Below are positions 26,543 to 33,530 of a stretch of DNA of 33,530 nucleotides, in pieces. The stretch is from positions 1-33,530 of the forward strand of contig CANPZY010000017.1 of NCBI GenBank assembly GCA_947588945.1. The letters run 5' to 3'. Under the pieces are notes generated by a model, which was not told the origin of the DNA, searched no databases, and was given only the letters and a program-made list of their open reading frames with translations. Every line of letters begins with the position of its first letter. Position 1 is the stretch's first letter. This DNA is from an uncultured Clostridia bacterium. GTDB lineage: Bacteria; Bacillota; Clostridia; TANB77; CAG-508. Made by a program: the position numbers and the translations under genes.

Positions 26543-27202
26543 ATGAAAAAGATATTAATAGTAGAAGATGATGATACTATTCACAATTTAATAAAAGAAC
26601 TTCTTGAAAAAGAGCATTATATTACAAAAAATGCTTATTCTGGAACAGAAGCTTTGTCAATAATAGAAAATGAAAAGATAGATTTAATTCTTTTAGATTT
26701 GATGCTTCCAGGAATAACAGGAGAAGAGATAATAAAAAAAGTAAATAATTCTATACCAATAATAGTTATTAGTGCAAAGATATCATCAGAAGACAAAGTA
26801 AAAGTATTAGTTGATGGGGCTAATGATTATATTACAAAGCCATTTGATAAAAAAGAACTTCTAGCAAGAATACAAGTGCAATTTAGAATCAATAATAATC
26901 CAAACAATGATTTAAAATATAAAGATATGAAATTGATAAAAGATAATAGAAGTCTAAAAATTGAAAATGAAGAGATATCATTGACGAGAACAGAATATAC
27001 AATAATGAAAGAATTGTTGTTAAATCCTAATAAAGTAATTACTAAGACAAGATTACTAGATTTAATAAGCCTAGATACAGAAAATTGTGATGAAAATTCC
27101 TTAAAAGTTCACATAAGCAATATTAGAAAAAAAATTAGACAAGTTACTCAGAATGAATATATTGAAGCAATATGGGGAATAGGATTTAAAATAAAAGAAT
27201 AA
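26543..27202 (+). CDS. OmpR/PhoB family response regulator
   Basis: A 219-residue DNA-binding regulator. The receiver domain (1 to about 115) has the acidic pair D9/D10, phosphoacceptor D52 in LILLDLMLPG, a serine at ISA (77-79) and K99 in TKPFD. The winged-helix domain (about 125-219) shows LTRTEYTIMKELLLNPNKV and the closing IWGIGFKI. The start is ATG 26543; a TTG at 26537 is closer to the GGAG site but MKKILIVEDDD is the usual beginning. It is followed by ABC ATPase, permease and sensor kinase genes and presumably controls them through the direct repeats near 27.26 kb. Confidence 0.92.
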   Translation: MKKILIVEDDDTIHNLIKELLEKEHYITKNAYSGTEALSIIENEKIDLILLDLMLPGITGEEIIKKVNNSIPIIVISAKISSEDKVKVLVDGANDYITKPFDKKELLARIQVQFRINNNPNNDLKYKDMKLIKDNRSLKIENEEISLTRTEYTIMKELLLNPNKVITKTRLLDLISLDTENCDENSLKVHISNIRKKIRQVTQNEYIEAIWGIGFKIKE

Positions 27203-27255
27203 AAAAATTATAATTTATTCTCTTAATAATTAAAAATCTTTACTAAAACTTTACT

Positions 27256-27293
27256 TTTTCTTAACCATTTTCTTAACTATTGAATAGTACAAT
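27256..27293 (+). promoter_or_regulatory. Candidate response-regulator operator and activator-type promoter for the ABC genes
   Basis: Two exact copies of TTTTCTTAAC at 27256-27265 and 27268-27277, spaced 12 bp start to start, about one helical turn, as expected for an OmpR-family dimer site. A -10-like TACAAT lies at 27288-27293 with no good -35 (CCATTT), so the repeats overlap the -35 position as in activated promoters. The ABC ATPase ATG is at 27316 behind AAAGGAG. Confidence 0.5.
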
Positions 27294-27315
27294 CAAATAG
27301 AAAGGAGAATAAATT

Positions 27316-28230
27316 ATGGATTATGTTTTAGAAACTAATAATCTTAGAAAAAAGTATAGACGAAACGAAGTTTTAATTGATGTAAATATGCACATTGAAA
27401 AAGGCGCAATATATGGACTAATAGGAAAAAACGGAGCAGGAAAAACTACTTTAATCAGAGTAATTTGTGGATTGCAAAAACCTACTGCAGGAAATTATTC
27501 AATTTGTGGAGTTTCAAATGTAAGTAAAGATATAAGTAAAACAAGAAAAAAGATAGGAGCAATAATTGAATCACCATCACTTTGCTTAAATATGTCAGCA
27601 GAGGATAATCTAAAAAAACAATATAAAATAACAGGAATTCCAAATTTAGAAGGAATACATGACATATTAAAAATTGTTAAATTAGATGACAAAAAAAATA
27701 AAAAAGTAAAGAATTTTTCATTAGGAATGAAACAAAGACTTGGAATTGCTATCGCATTAGTTGGAAGTCCGGATTTCATAATTTTAGATGAACCTATCAA
27801 TGGATTAGATCCTGAAGGAATTATTGAAATAAGAGAACTAATTTTAAAATTAAATAAAGAAAAAGGAATAACATTTTTAATCTCAAGTCATTATTTAGAT
27901 GAACTTTCAAAAATTGCAACCTGTTATGGATTTTTAAATGATGGCAAGATTGTAAAAGAAATTAGTAAAAAAGAATTAGAACAAGATTTTAAAAAGAAAA
28001 TTCAAATTAAAATAGATAATGTAAAAGAATGTGTTAGATATTTAGAAGAAACAAGGATTCCTTATAAAATTATATCTGATGAAGTAATTGATATATACGA
28101 AAAGATTAATGTTACAAAACTTGTTACTGCACTTTCAAAAAGAAATTGTATAGTTAATAATTTTCAAGAAAAAGATGAAACTCTAGAAAGTTATTATCTA
28201 AATTTAATAGGAGGTGCAGAAAATGATTAA
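27316..28230 (+). CDS. ABC transporter ATP-binding protein (bacitracin/lantibiotic-resistance type)
   Basis: A 304-residue ATPase subunit of an ABC-2-type exporter. Walker A GKNGAGKT at 37-44, Q-loop region around SPSLCLNMS, signature FSLGMKQR at 134-141, Walker B FIILDEP at 154-160, D-loop NGLDPEG and the switch histidine in ISSHYLDE. The C-terminal extension of about 85 residues is typical of the BcrA/NatA-like group. It overlaps the permease gene by 8 bases, so the two are translationally coupled. With a two-component system on both sides, the likely job is removal of, or immunity to, a cell-envelope-active peptide; the actual ligand is unknown. Confidence 0.92.
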   Translation: MDYVLETNNLRKKYRRNEVLIDVNMHIEKGAIYGLIGKNGAGKTTLIRVICGLQKPTAGNYSICGVSNVSKDISKTRKKIGAIIESPSLCLNMSAEDNLKKQYKITGIPNLEGIHDILKIVKLDDKKNKKVKNFSLGMKQRLGIAIALVGSPDFIILDEPINGLDPEGIIEIRELILKLNKEKGITFLISSHYLDELSKIATCYGFLNDGKIVKEISKKELEQDFKKKIQIKIDNVKECVRYLEETRIPYKIISDEVIDIYEKINVTKLVTALSKRNCIVNNFQEKDETLESYYLNLIGGAEND

Positions 28231-29099
28231 ATTATTAAAAGCTGGATTTTTTAGATTAAGAAAAGAAGCTATTTTTTGGATATTTATTCTTTTAAGCATT
28301 ATAGCTTCAATATTTTTCTTAAATCTATGGAACTCACAATATGATATAGTTGTAGAATTAGACAAAATAATAAATGAATATGCTATTTTTATAGGATTTT
28401 TTATTGCAATATTTGTAAGCGTATTTGTTGGAAAAGAGCAGATGTATGGAATTATAAGGAACAAGATAATAGTTCGGACATAGTAGAACAGCAATATATA
28501 TATCAAAACTTATAATAAGCATTTTAGTATCTATATTATGTGAATTGATTTATATATTAATTGTATTAATATTTGGAAAAATTTTAGATATGAAAACAGA
28601 ACTTTCTTTGCCAATATTAAGTATGAGTATATTAGATACAATATTAGTTATTATAGTATATTGCTCTATTTTTAATTTTGTATCAATGATATTTTCAGAA
28701 GCAACATGGTCAACAATTATAAATGTAATTATATTGATTATATTCTTTGTATTATCCTTTTATTTTGGAAGTATTGCGAGAGAGCCTAAATATTATGGAG
28801 CAATACGTGAAGAAGATGGAAGAGTAACTGCAGTTATTAATAGATATCCTAATCCAAACTATCCGGGAGATGAGAAAGTTAAAATTGCAAAAAATATTGT
28901 GCTTTCAACACCAGTATGTCAAAATTTTGCAATATTAAGTATGGCAGACGATACATCAATGAGTGCTTTAGATGACGATAATGCAATATTTAATACAAAG
29001 GAGGAAATTCTATGCGCAATACTAATTTATTCAGTAACCGAAATATGTATTATAAATATGCTAGGTATATACATTTTTTCTAAAAAAGAGTTAAAATAA
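28223..29099 (+). CDS. ABC-2 type permease, split by a +1 frameshift at a CGG codon
   Basis: Membrane subunit of the exporter. AGGAGG at 28209-28214 is 8 bases before the ATG. The zero frame encodes 84 residues, then GTT CGG ACA TAG stops at 28481-28483. Skipping the C at 28475 gives RNKIIVGHSRTAIYISKLI, the conserved segment of ABC-2 permeases after 'GKEQMYGIIRNK', and the protein continues for 291 residues with about six membrane helices. The second frame has an ATG at 28545 but no good ribosome site, and starting there would lose the first two helices. A true pseudogene is possible, but the ATPase, kinase and regulator are intact around it. Confidence 0.87.
28475..28477 (+). other. In-frame CGG at +1 frameshift point in the ABC permease
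   Basis: The zero frame reads ATA GTT CGG ACA TAG. Skipping C28475 gives GTT GGA CAT AGT AGA, that is V-G-H-S-R, the motif expected in this family. Once more the expected residue is glycine. Confidence 0.8.
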
Positions 29100-29110
29100 A
29101 GGAGAATAGT

Positions 29111-29992
29111 GTGAATATCAGTTTGATGATTATATCTATTATATTATTTTGTTTTAGTATAGTACTTGCTATAAAAATATATTTTATAAAGAAAACAATA
29201 AAAGAAATAAATAACACTTTTAGTGATATTTTAAAATCTGATACTAATAATTTAATATCAATAACTTCAGAAGATAAAGATATTAGAGATCTAGCAACTA
29301 ACTTGAACAAAGAATTAAAAAATTTAAGATTTAAACAGTTGCAATATGAAAATGGAAATCAAGAATTAAAAAGAATGATAACTGATATTTCACATGACTT
29401 AAGGACTCCTCTTACTGCAATAAATGGATATGCTGAATTATTAGAAGAACAGTTGGATAATAAACAAAAAGAATATATAAAAATAGTAAGTCAAAAAGTA
29501 AATGAATTAACAACACTTACAGAACAGTTAAAAGATTTATCAGTTGGAATAGAATTAGAAAAAAAATTAAAAAAAGAAATTTGTTGCATAAATGATATTT
29601 TAGAGGAAACGATAGCAAGTTATTACAATTTATTTAAAACAAAAAATATTACACCAAGTATTTCTATTTGTGAAAAAAAGGTTTATAGAGAAATTGATAA
29701 AAATACAATCATTAGAGTATTTGAAAATCTTATATCAAATATTATTAAATATAGTGATGGAAATTGTAATATTATACTTGAAGAAGAAGGAAAAATATCT
29801 TTTATTAATAAAGCAAGCAAATTAGATGTAACAACTGTTAAAAAAATATTTGATAGATATTATACTATTGAAAAAATGAAAGAATATTCTGGCCTAGGAT
29901 TATCAATAGCAAAACAACTAGTAGAGATTAATGGGGGAAGTATTAATGCAAAATATATAAAAAATAAATTATATATTGAAATATTATTTTAA
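29111..29992 (+). CDS. Sensor histidine kinase with short membrane anchor
   Basis: A 293-residue kinase, partner of the response regulator at 26.5 kb. One hydrophobic segment at about 3-26 with almost no extracellular part, then a helical linker. The H-box ISHDLRTPLTAINGYAELL has the phosphorylated H95. The N-box is RVFENLISNIIKYS and the G2 box GLGLSIAKQLVEINGG. With so little outside the membrane it probably senses through the transporter, as in BceS-type systems; this is inference. The start is GTG behind AAAGGAG, 11 bases after the permease stop. The order regulator, ATPase, permease, kinase keeps the whole module together. Confidence 0.9.
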   Translation: MNISLMIISIILFCFSIVLAIKIYFIKKTIKEINNTFSDILKSDTNNLISITSEDKDIRDLATNLNKELKNLRFKQLQYENGNQELKRMITDISHDLRTPLTAINGYAELLEEQLDNKQKEYIKIVSQKVNELTTLTEQLKDLSVGIELEKKLKKEICCINDILEETIASYYNLFKTKNITPSISICEKKVYREIDKNTIIRVFENLISNIIKYSDGNCNIILEEEGKISFINKASKLDVTTVKKIFDRYYTIEKMKEYSGLGLSIAKQLVEINGGSINAKYIKNKLYIEILF

Positions 29993-30021
29993 CACATTTT
30001 GTATAAGTTTTTGTTAAATCG

Positions 30022-30051
30022 TTGATTTTTGTATGTATCTTATGATAATAT
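30022..30051 (+). promoter_or_regulatory. Promoter for the anchored protein at 30.1 kb
   Basis: TTGATT (30022-30027), 18 bases, TAATAT (30046-30051), 34 bases before the ATG, with GGAGG between. Confidence 0.5.
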
Positions 30052-30085
30052 GTAAGCGTAAAATGTAGATTGGAGGCAATAATAT

Positions 30086-30814
30086 ATGAAAAATAGTGAT
30101 GAAATAGGGAGTATTAACAAAAAAATATTATTAAGTTTTATTGTTATTTTGATTGTACTTATAGTATTATTTTTATTAACAAGATATTTAAATAAAAATA
30201 CAACAAAAAATAGCATACCAGAACGTTATAAAATAGGAGATACTCAAGAAGAAAAAAATTTCAAAATTACTTTAACAGATGCAAAATTCACTGATAATGT
30301 ATTAGTTTGTTTAGGAGAAAAAGCAGATAAACAAACTTTCACTAATGCAGAAGAATTTTGTACACCATATAATTCTAATTTTGTTGATGAAGAAGGATAT
30401 GTCATTCCAGGACTACATGGATTTTCTATAAATAAAGACTCTAATAATACATATTTGTACTATAATATAGAGTTTGAATATGTTGGGAAGGAACCAGTCA
30501 CATTAGTAGATCATTTGTTTGAACCTAAAGTAACATGCAATGGTTACACTTTTAATTCTGAATATTTTTCTTTTTATAGAACAAAAAGTGGCGAGGAAAT
30601 AACACCTTGGTCAAATTTTAATAGTGAATTTAATGCAATAAGTACAGTAAGAGCATTAGGATTAGAAATTGGATACTTTTCTGGCAAAATACAGCCATTA
30701 TCTAAAAAAATATATGAAGTAAGAGGACTTATACCAGTTTCAAAAGATATACTTGAAATGAATAAGGATATATTATTATATTTAAATGGAGCAGAATTTT
30801 TAATTGAAAAATAA
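30086..30814 (+). CDS. Membrane-anchored extracytoplasmic protein (DUF4352-like beta domain)
   Basis: A 242-residue protein: cytoplasmic start, one membrane helix at about 14-34, then a beta-rich extracytoplasmic domain. 'FKITLTDAKFTD' followed later by 'YLYYNIEFEYVGKEP' resembles the telokin-like DUF4352 fold found in Firmicutes surface proteins. Two cysteines flank the first insert (C86 and C97), and a third lies further on. The function is unknown. GGAGG is about 9 bases before the ATG. The reading frame stays open for 32 codons after the TAA, but that stretch seems to belong to a decayed neighbour rather than to this protein. Confidence 0.7.
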   Translation: MKNSDEIGSINKKILLSFIVILIVLIVLFLLTRYLNKNTTKNSIPERYKIGDTQEEKNFKITLTDAKFTDNVLVCLGEKADKQTFTNAEEFCTPYNSNFVDEEGYVIPGLHGFSINKDSNNTYLYYNIEFEYVGKEPVTLVDHLFEPKVTCNGYTFNSEYFSFYRTKSGEEITPWSNFNSEFNAISTVRALGLEIGYFSGKIQPLSKKIYEVRGLIPVSKDILEMNKDILLYLNGAEFLIEK

Positions 30815-31147
30815 AATAAACGATTTCATGGAAGTCAAGAAATAGATGAAGATTTTTCAAAAATTTTTAATAAAGATAGTTTATTAATAGTATATAAGGA
30901 ATGGAATAGATAATGAAAGAAGAAGAATATTATTACCAAGATATGCAAAAAATTTTTATTAATATATAATAAATGTTTTAATAAAGTTTATATACATTCT
31001 AGAGAATATAATATGGAAGAATCAAATCCATACAATTTAGAAAACTTAAATACAATTTTAGTTTATAAAGCAAAAAGGAATTTACTAAAATATCAAGCAG
31101 ATATAGAAAATATAAATAAATATTTAAAAAATGAGCAAAACAAATAG
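30815..31147 (+). pseudogene. Decayed two-gene remnant
   Basis: First piece: an open frame without a start encodes a C-terminus ending DSLLIVYKEWNR and stops at TAA 30911-30913. Second piece: an ATG at 30913 overlaps that stop (TAATG, translational coupling) and gives MKEEEYYYQDMQKIFINI, then stops. A frame one base later continues YNKCFNKVYIHSREYNMEES and runs to TAG at 31145-31147. The switch lies in an A6-T5 run, so a homopolymer indel is enough to explain it. There is no CGG here. An ATG at 31013 would give a 44-residue product but has a poor ribosome site. The family is not recognised. Confidence 0.45.
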
Positions 31148-31175
31148 TACATAAAAAAAAGGGGTACTATTTTTT
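31143..31175 (+). terminator. Hairpin with T-run after the remnant ORFs
   Basis: ATAGTAC pairs with GTACTAT around an A-rich loop and is followed by a run of T. It immediately follows the last remnant stop codon. Confidence 0.5.
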
Positions 31176-31226
31176 ATGAAAATATTAGAAAAGCAATAAC
31201 TTTATTTAAAATACAAAAGAAGTATA

Positions 31227-31255
31227 TTTACAATCAATTTCTTTTTTGTTATACT
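31227..31255 (+). promoter_or_regulatory. Promoter driving an 18-codon stub (repeat module)
   Basis: TTTACA (31227-31232), 17 bases, TATACT (31250-31255), then TTGGAGAAAG and ATG 31297. The ORF encodes only MKKKIKNTNLMNFRNKFV and stops at TGA 31351-31353. A small hairpin (CAAG/CTTG) follows. The stub may be a truncated gene or a leader for the kinase gene at 31431. Confidence 0.45.
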
Positions 31256-31430
31256 TTAACTAAATAATTGGTAGTTTATGTTGGAGAAAGTTAAAAATGA
31301 AAAAGAAAATAAAGAATACTAACCTAATGAACTTTAGAAATAAATTTGTGTGAGCAAGTAAAAATCGCTTGTTTGTAGATATACTTTTATTAGATAAATA
31401 GTAATTTGTAGAAAAGATTGGAGGTACATT

Positions 31431-31985
31431 ATGAAAAAACTGTTATTAATTACTGGTGATTTAGCAACAGGAAAATCCTCTTTTGCTAACATTCTTTCTA
31501 ATAGATATAATACAAATGTATTTTATAAAGATACAATTAAAGAAGTTTTAGGAGATACGATAGGATTTTCTAACAGAGAAGAAAACTTAAAACTATCAAA
31601 TGCAACAATTGAATTAATGTGTTTTATATTTTCAGAGTTTTGTAATCATAATCAAAACCTCATTTTAGAAGCTAATTTTCATCAAATAGAGTTAGAGAAA
31701 TTGCATAAGATAGCAACTAAAAATGATTATGATGTGCTAACAATTGTACTTCGTGGAAATATTGAAATTTTACACAAGAGATATTTAAATAGAATCCATA
31801 ATGAAAATAGACATCCAGTACATTTAAGTACAACATTAGAGATATATGAAGATTTTAAAAAGTATATTGAAAAATCAAGAAAAGAAGAAATAGTTGGCAA
31901 AAAGATGAATATTGATGCAAACAATTTTTTATATCAAACAGACAAAGAAATTTTAGTTGATATTGATAAATTTATGAATAAGTAA
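31431..31985 (+). CDS. P-loop AAA-family kinase (zeta-toxin/AAA_33-like)
   Basis: A 184-residue ATP-binding protein. Walker A GDLATGKSS at 9-17, then a 'YKDTIKEVLGD' segment in the usual place of the substrate site, a Walker-B-like LILEANFH at about 77-84 and a helical lid with arginines (HKRYLNRIHNENRHP). This is the layout of small-molecule kinases of the AAA_33/zeta group. No antitoxin-sized gene is next to it, so a toxin role is not supported; a nucleoside, drug or sugar kinase is more likely. GGAGG is 8 bases before the ATG. Confidence 0.82.
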   Translation: MKKLLLITGDLATGKSSFANILSNRYNTNVFYKDTIKEVLGDTIGFSNREENLKLSNATIELMCFIFSEFCNHNQNLILEANFHQIELEKLHKIATKNDYDVLTIVLRGNIEILHKRYLNRIHNENRHPVHLSTTLEIYEDFKKYIEKSRKEEIVGKKMNIDANNFLYQTDKEILVDIDKFMNK

Positions 31986-32029
31986 TAAGTTACAAAAATC
32001 AAAGAATAATATTTTGTCGAGGAGATGAT

Positions 32030-32704
32030 ATAGCGGAAGATAAAGTAAAATTAAAAGATTTAAAAATAGATGTTCAAAAATTATTACAATTAGGATTTGT
32101 CAAAGAAAGTAATTACTATAAATATGAAACTAAAATAATGAACAATCAATTTTCCTTGATTATAAAGATAGATATGAATAATGTTATAAGTTCTGATGTT
32201 ATAGAACTTTCTACAGGAGAGAAATTTATGCTTTATTATGTTACAAGTGCAACAGGAGAATTTGTAGGAAAAATAAGAGAAGAATATAATAACATTATTG
32301 AAAAAGTTAAAAATAATTGTTGTTCTAAAAATATATTTAAAAGTAAATATGCTAACCTAATTATTGAATATATAAGACAAAAATATAATGATGAGTTAGA
32401 ATATTTATGGGATAAATTTCCTAATAATGCTATATGGAGAAACAAGGATAATAATAAATGGTATGGAGCATTACTTATAGTTGAAAAATCAAAAATAGGA
32501 ATTGAAGAAGAAGGAAGTATTGAAATTATTGATTTATTATTAGAACCAGAAAAAATAGAAAAGATTGTTGATAATTATAGATACTTTGCAGGTTATCACA
32601 TGAATAAAAAACATTGGATAACTATAAAACTCGATGGCTCTGTTAATATAAATGAAATATACGAACTTATAGATAATAGTTATAATTTATCTATAAATAA
32701 ATAG
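32030..32704 (+). CDS. MmcQ/YjbR family protein with apparent AUA start
   Basis: The C-terminal half is an MmcQ/YjbR (CyaY-like fold) domain: YLWDKFPNNAIWRNKDNNKW, KIGIEEEGSIEIID, then YFAGYHMNKKHWITIKLDGS, all typical. The function of the family is unclear; DNA binding has been proposed. The frame is open upstream of the first ATG (32138) and encodes AEDKVKLKDLKIDVQKLLQLGF, a normal N-terminus for the long members. No ATG, GTG or TTG begins it, but AGGAG at 32020-32024 is 5 bases before an ATA at 32030. A G-to-A change of ATG to ATA explains this. Initiation at ATA would give 224 residues; starting at 32138 gives 188 residues without the normal start region. Confidence 0.75.
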   Translation: MAEDKVKLKDLKIDVQKLLQLGFVKESNYYKYETKIMNNQFSLIIKIDMNNVISSDVIELSTGEKFMLYYVTSATGEFVGKIREEYNNIIEKVKNNCCSKNIFKSKYANLIIEYIRQKYNDELEYLWDKFPNNAIWRNKDNNKWYGALLIVEKSKIGIEEEGSIEIIDLLLEPEKIEKIVDNYRYFAGYHMNKKHWITIKLDGSVNINEIYELIDNSYNLSINK

Positions 32705-32766
32705 TAACACAAATTACAATTTGTATGAGTTAGATAATTAGTGAGTTGTAGAGGAGAATTAAATAT

Positions 32767-33207
32767 ATGAAAAAGAAGTTTCTAATTACTTGTGGTGTGA
32801 TTATATGCTGTATGTCTATACTTTTATTAGTTGGATATGAAAAGGCAAATAGGAATTCAGTAAAAATAAACTATGGGGAGTCAGCTATTTACACAGAGGA
32901 AGATATGAAAGAAGCAATATCAAAAATAATAGAAAGATTTAATAAATTTAAAGGATGCAAACTTTACAGTCTTTCTTGCATATCTGATGATAAATGTAAT
33001 AATGAAGATAATATAAAATGGATGAATGATTTAGAATCAGCCAATGATAATAAAGAAGTTTTTACACAATGTATAGCATTTGAAAGCAGTTTTCGTTCGC
33101 CTATAAATGGTGGAGGAGCTTGGATCGCTAATTCGGAATATAATTGGTCATGGTGGTTAGCTCGTTCAGAAAATGGAGATTGGAAGCTAATGACTTGGGG
33201 ATATTAA
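32767..33207 (+). CDS. Small secreted or anchored protein, unknown function
   Basis: A 146-residue protein with an N-terminal hydrophobic segment (5-23) that contains two adjacent cysteines (ITCGVIICCMS) and could be a signal peptide or a lipoprotein-like leader, although a proper lipobox is not clear. The body has helix EEDMKEAISKIIERF, a cysteine pair near 'FKGCKLYSLSC', and a C-terminal beta part ending WWLARSENGDWKLMTWGY. I recognise this ending (W-x-L-x-T-W-G-Y) from small exported proteins of gut Firmicutes without known function. GAGGAG is about 9 bases before the ATG. Confidence 0.72.
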   Translation: MKKKFLITCGVIICCMSILLLVGYEKANRNSVKINYGESAIYTEEDMKEAISKIIERFNKFKGCKLYSLSCISDDKCNNEDNIKWMNDLESANDNKEVFTQCIAFESSFRSPINGGGAWIANSEYNWSWWLARSENGDWKLMTWGY

Positions 33208-33530
33208 ACAAATTTATAAAAGTAAGTGATTATTTGCTTTTTTTTGTTATACTTTAGTCAAACATATCGCAAGCAGTAGGAGAGAGGGGCTGTTTTGAAA
33301 AATTGGATATCTTAAATTTAAAATAAAAATTAATAAAACTTCAAAATTATGGTTTTATTCCTACCCTTATTTGCACAAAACTTTGATAATACAAACAATC
33401 TTTATAAGTTGAATTTAATCTTTGAAAACTCTTTAGAACAATTATTGACAATTCACATATTTTATGCTAATATGAATATAATAATTAAGAACATCATTGT
33501 TTTTAATAAATGTGTTTGTCGCCGCCCCTT
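33208..33530. other. 323 bases without an intact gene: truncated promoter module and outward promoter
   Basis: After the last gene come a weak hairpin with an eight-T run (about 33221-33245), a TATACT (33248-33253) of the recurrent module and a strong AGGAGAGAGG site (33278-33287), followed only by a six-codon stub (TTG to TAA). The rest is AT-rich with no ORF. The segment is bounded by AGGGGCTG near 33285 and, at the window end, CGCCGCCCCTT, whose complement also starts AAGGGGC, so it might lie between insertion-sequence ends; that is weak. Confidence 0.4.
33445..33473 (+). promoter_or_regulatory. Strong sigma-A promoter reading out of the window
   Basis: TTGACA (33445-33450), 17 bases, TAATAT (33468-33473): a perfect -35 and near-perfect -10. 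Any gene it drives starts beyond the window. Confidence 0.6.

Noticed and set aside
9901-29099. Calling adhE, prfB and the ABC permease simple pseudogenes
   Set aside because: Each has a single lesion of the same kind (a C before a glycine codon), otherwise intact conserved sequence on both sides, and prfB is normally essential. Systematic sequencing error remains possible and is stated as the main alternative.
31431-31985. Zeta-type toxin of a toxin-antitoxin pair
   Set aside because: No antitoxin-sized gene overlaps or adjoins it, and the motifs fit general AAA_33 kinases equally well.
1-33530. tRNA or rRNA genes
   Set aside because: I saw no cloverleaf-like T-loop sequence (GGTTCGAATCC type) and no rRNA-like GC-rich block; a covariance search would be decisive.

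Overview
The window is about 33.5 kb of very AT-rich DNA. It looks like chromosome of a low-GC, anaerobic, endospore-forming member of the Clostridia, probably a gut-type organism. The evidence is a dipicolinate synthase B gene, a bifunctional AdhE, a cohesin/dockerin surface pair, strong AGGAG-type ribosome binding sites and promoters close to TTGACA-17-TATAAT. I cannot name a genus.

Layout. 1-2.7 kb: an anchored protein of unknown function, a GNAT acetyltransferase and, convergent to them, an SH3 + M15 D,D-peptidase. 2.8-8.7 kb: a surface-modification cluster with two paralogous membrane-anchored Ig-like proteins (one with a transglutaminase-like domain), an MBOAT O-acyltransferase and an SGNH/GDSL-type partner. 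8.7-15.4 kb: an ASCH-domain protein, an anchored protein, adhE, a 129-bp inverted-repeat element, an APH-like kinase, a metallophosphoesterase and prfB (RF2). 15.5-18.4 kb: dpaB and a Xer-type recombinase on the minus strand, then a diacylglycerol-type glycosyltransferase. 18.5-23.5 kb: a large secreted transglutaminase-like protein with cohesin-like and dockerin-like modules, then a membrane-anchored cohesin-like protein. 23.6-26.2 kb: a membrane protein with a cysteine-rich tail, a PHP phosphoesterase and an anchored protein. 26.3-30 kb: an IS3-type fossil, then a response regulator / ABC ATPase / permease / histidine kinase module of the antimicrobial-peptide-resistance type. 30-33.5 kb: an accessory tail of small genes, decayed ORFs and repeated promoter modules.

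The main result concerns translation. Three genes whose full-length products are obvious from family knowledge (adhE, prfB and the ABC permease) are each split by exactly one extra base. In all three the extra base is a C directly before a conserved glycine codon (GGA, GGT, GGA), so the zero frame reads CGG and then stops one to five codons later. Reading all other genes by eye (about 9,900 codons), I find no other in-frame CGG, while CGA, CGC and CGT are used. The only three in-frame CGG codons are therefore the three frameshift points. This suggests that CGG is unassigned or has no efficient tRNA here and acts as a +1 frameshift signal, either with the C skipped or with CGGN read as a four-base glycine codon. 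None of the 29 genes ends in UGA, and RF2, the UGA-specific release factor, is itself behind one of these CGG sites. Systematic sequencing error is the main competing explanation.
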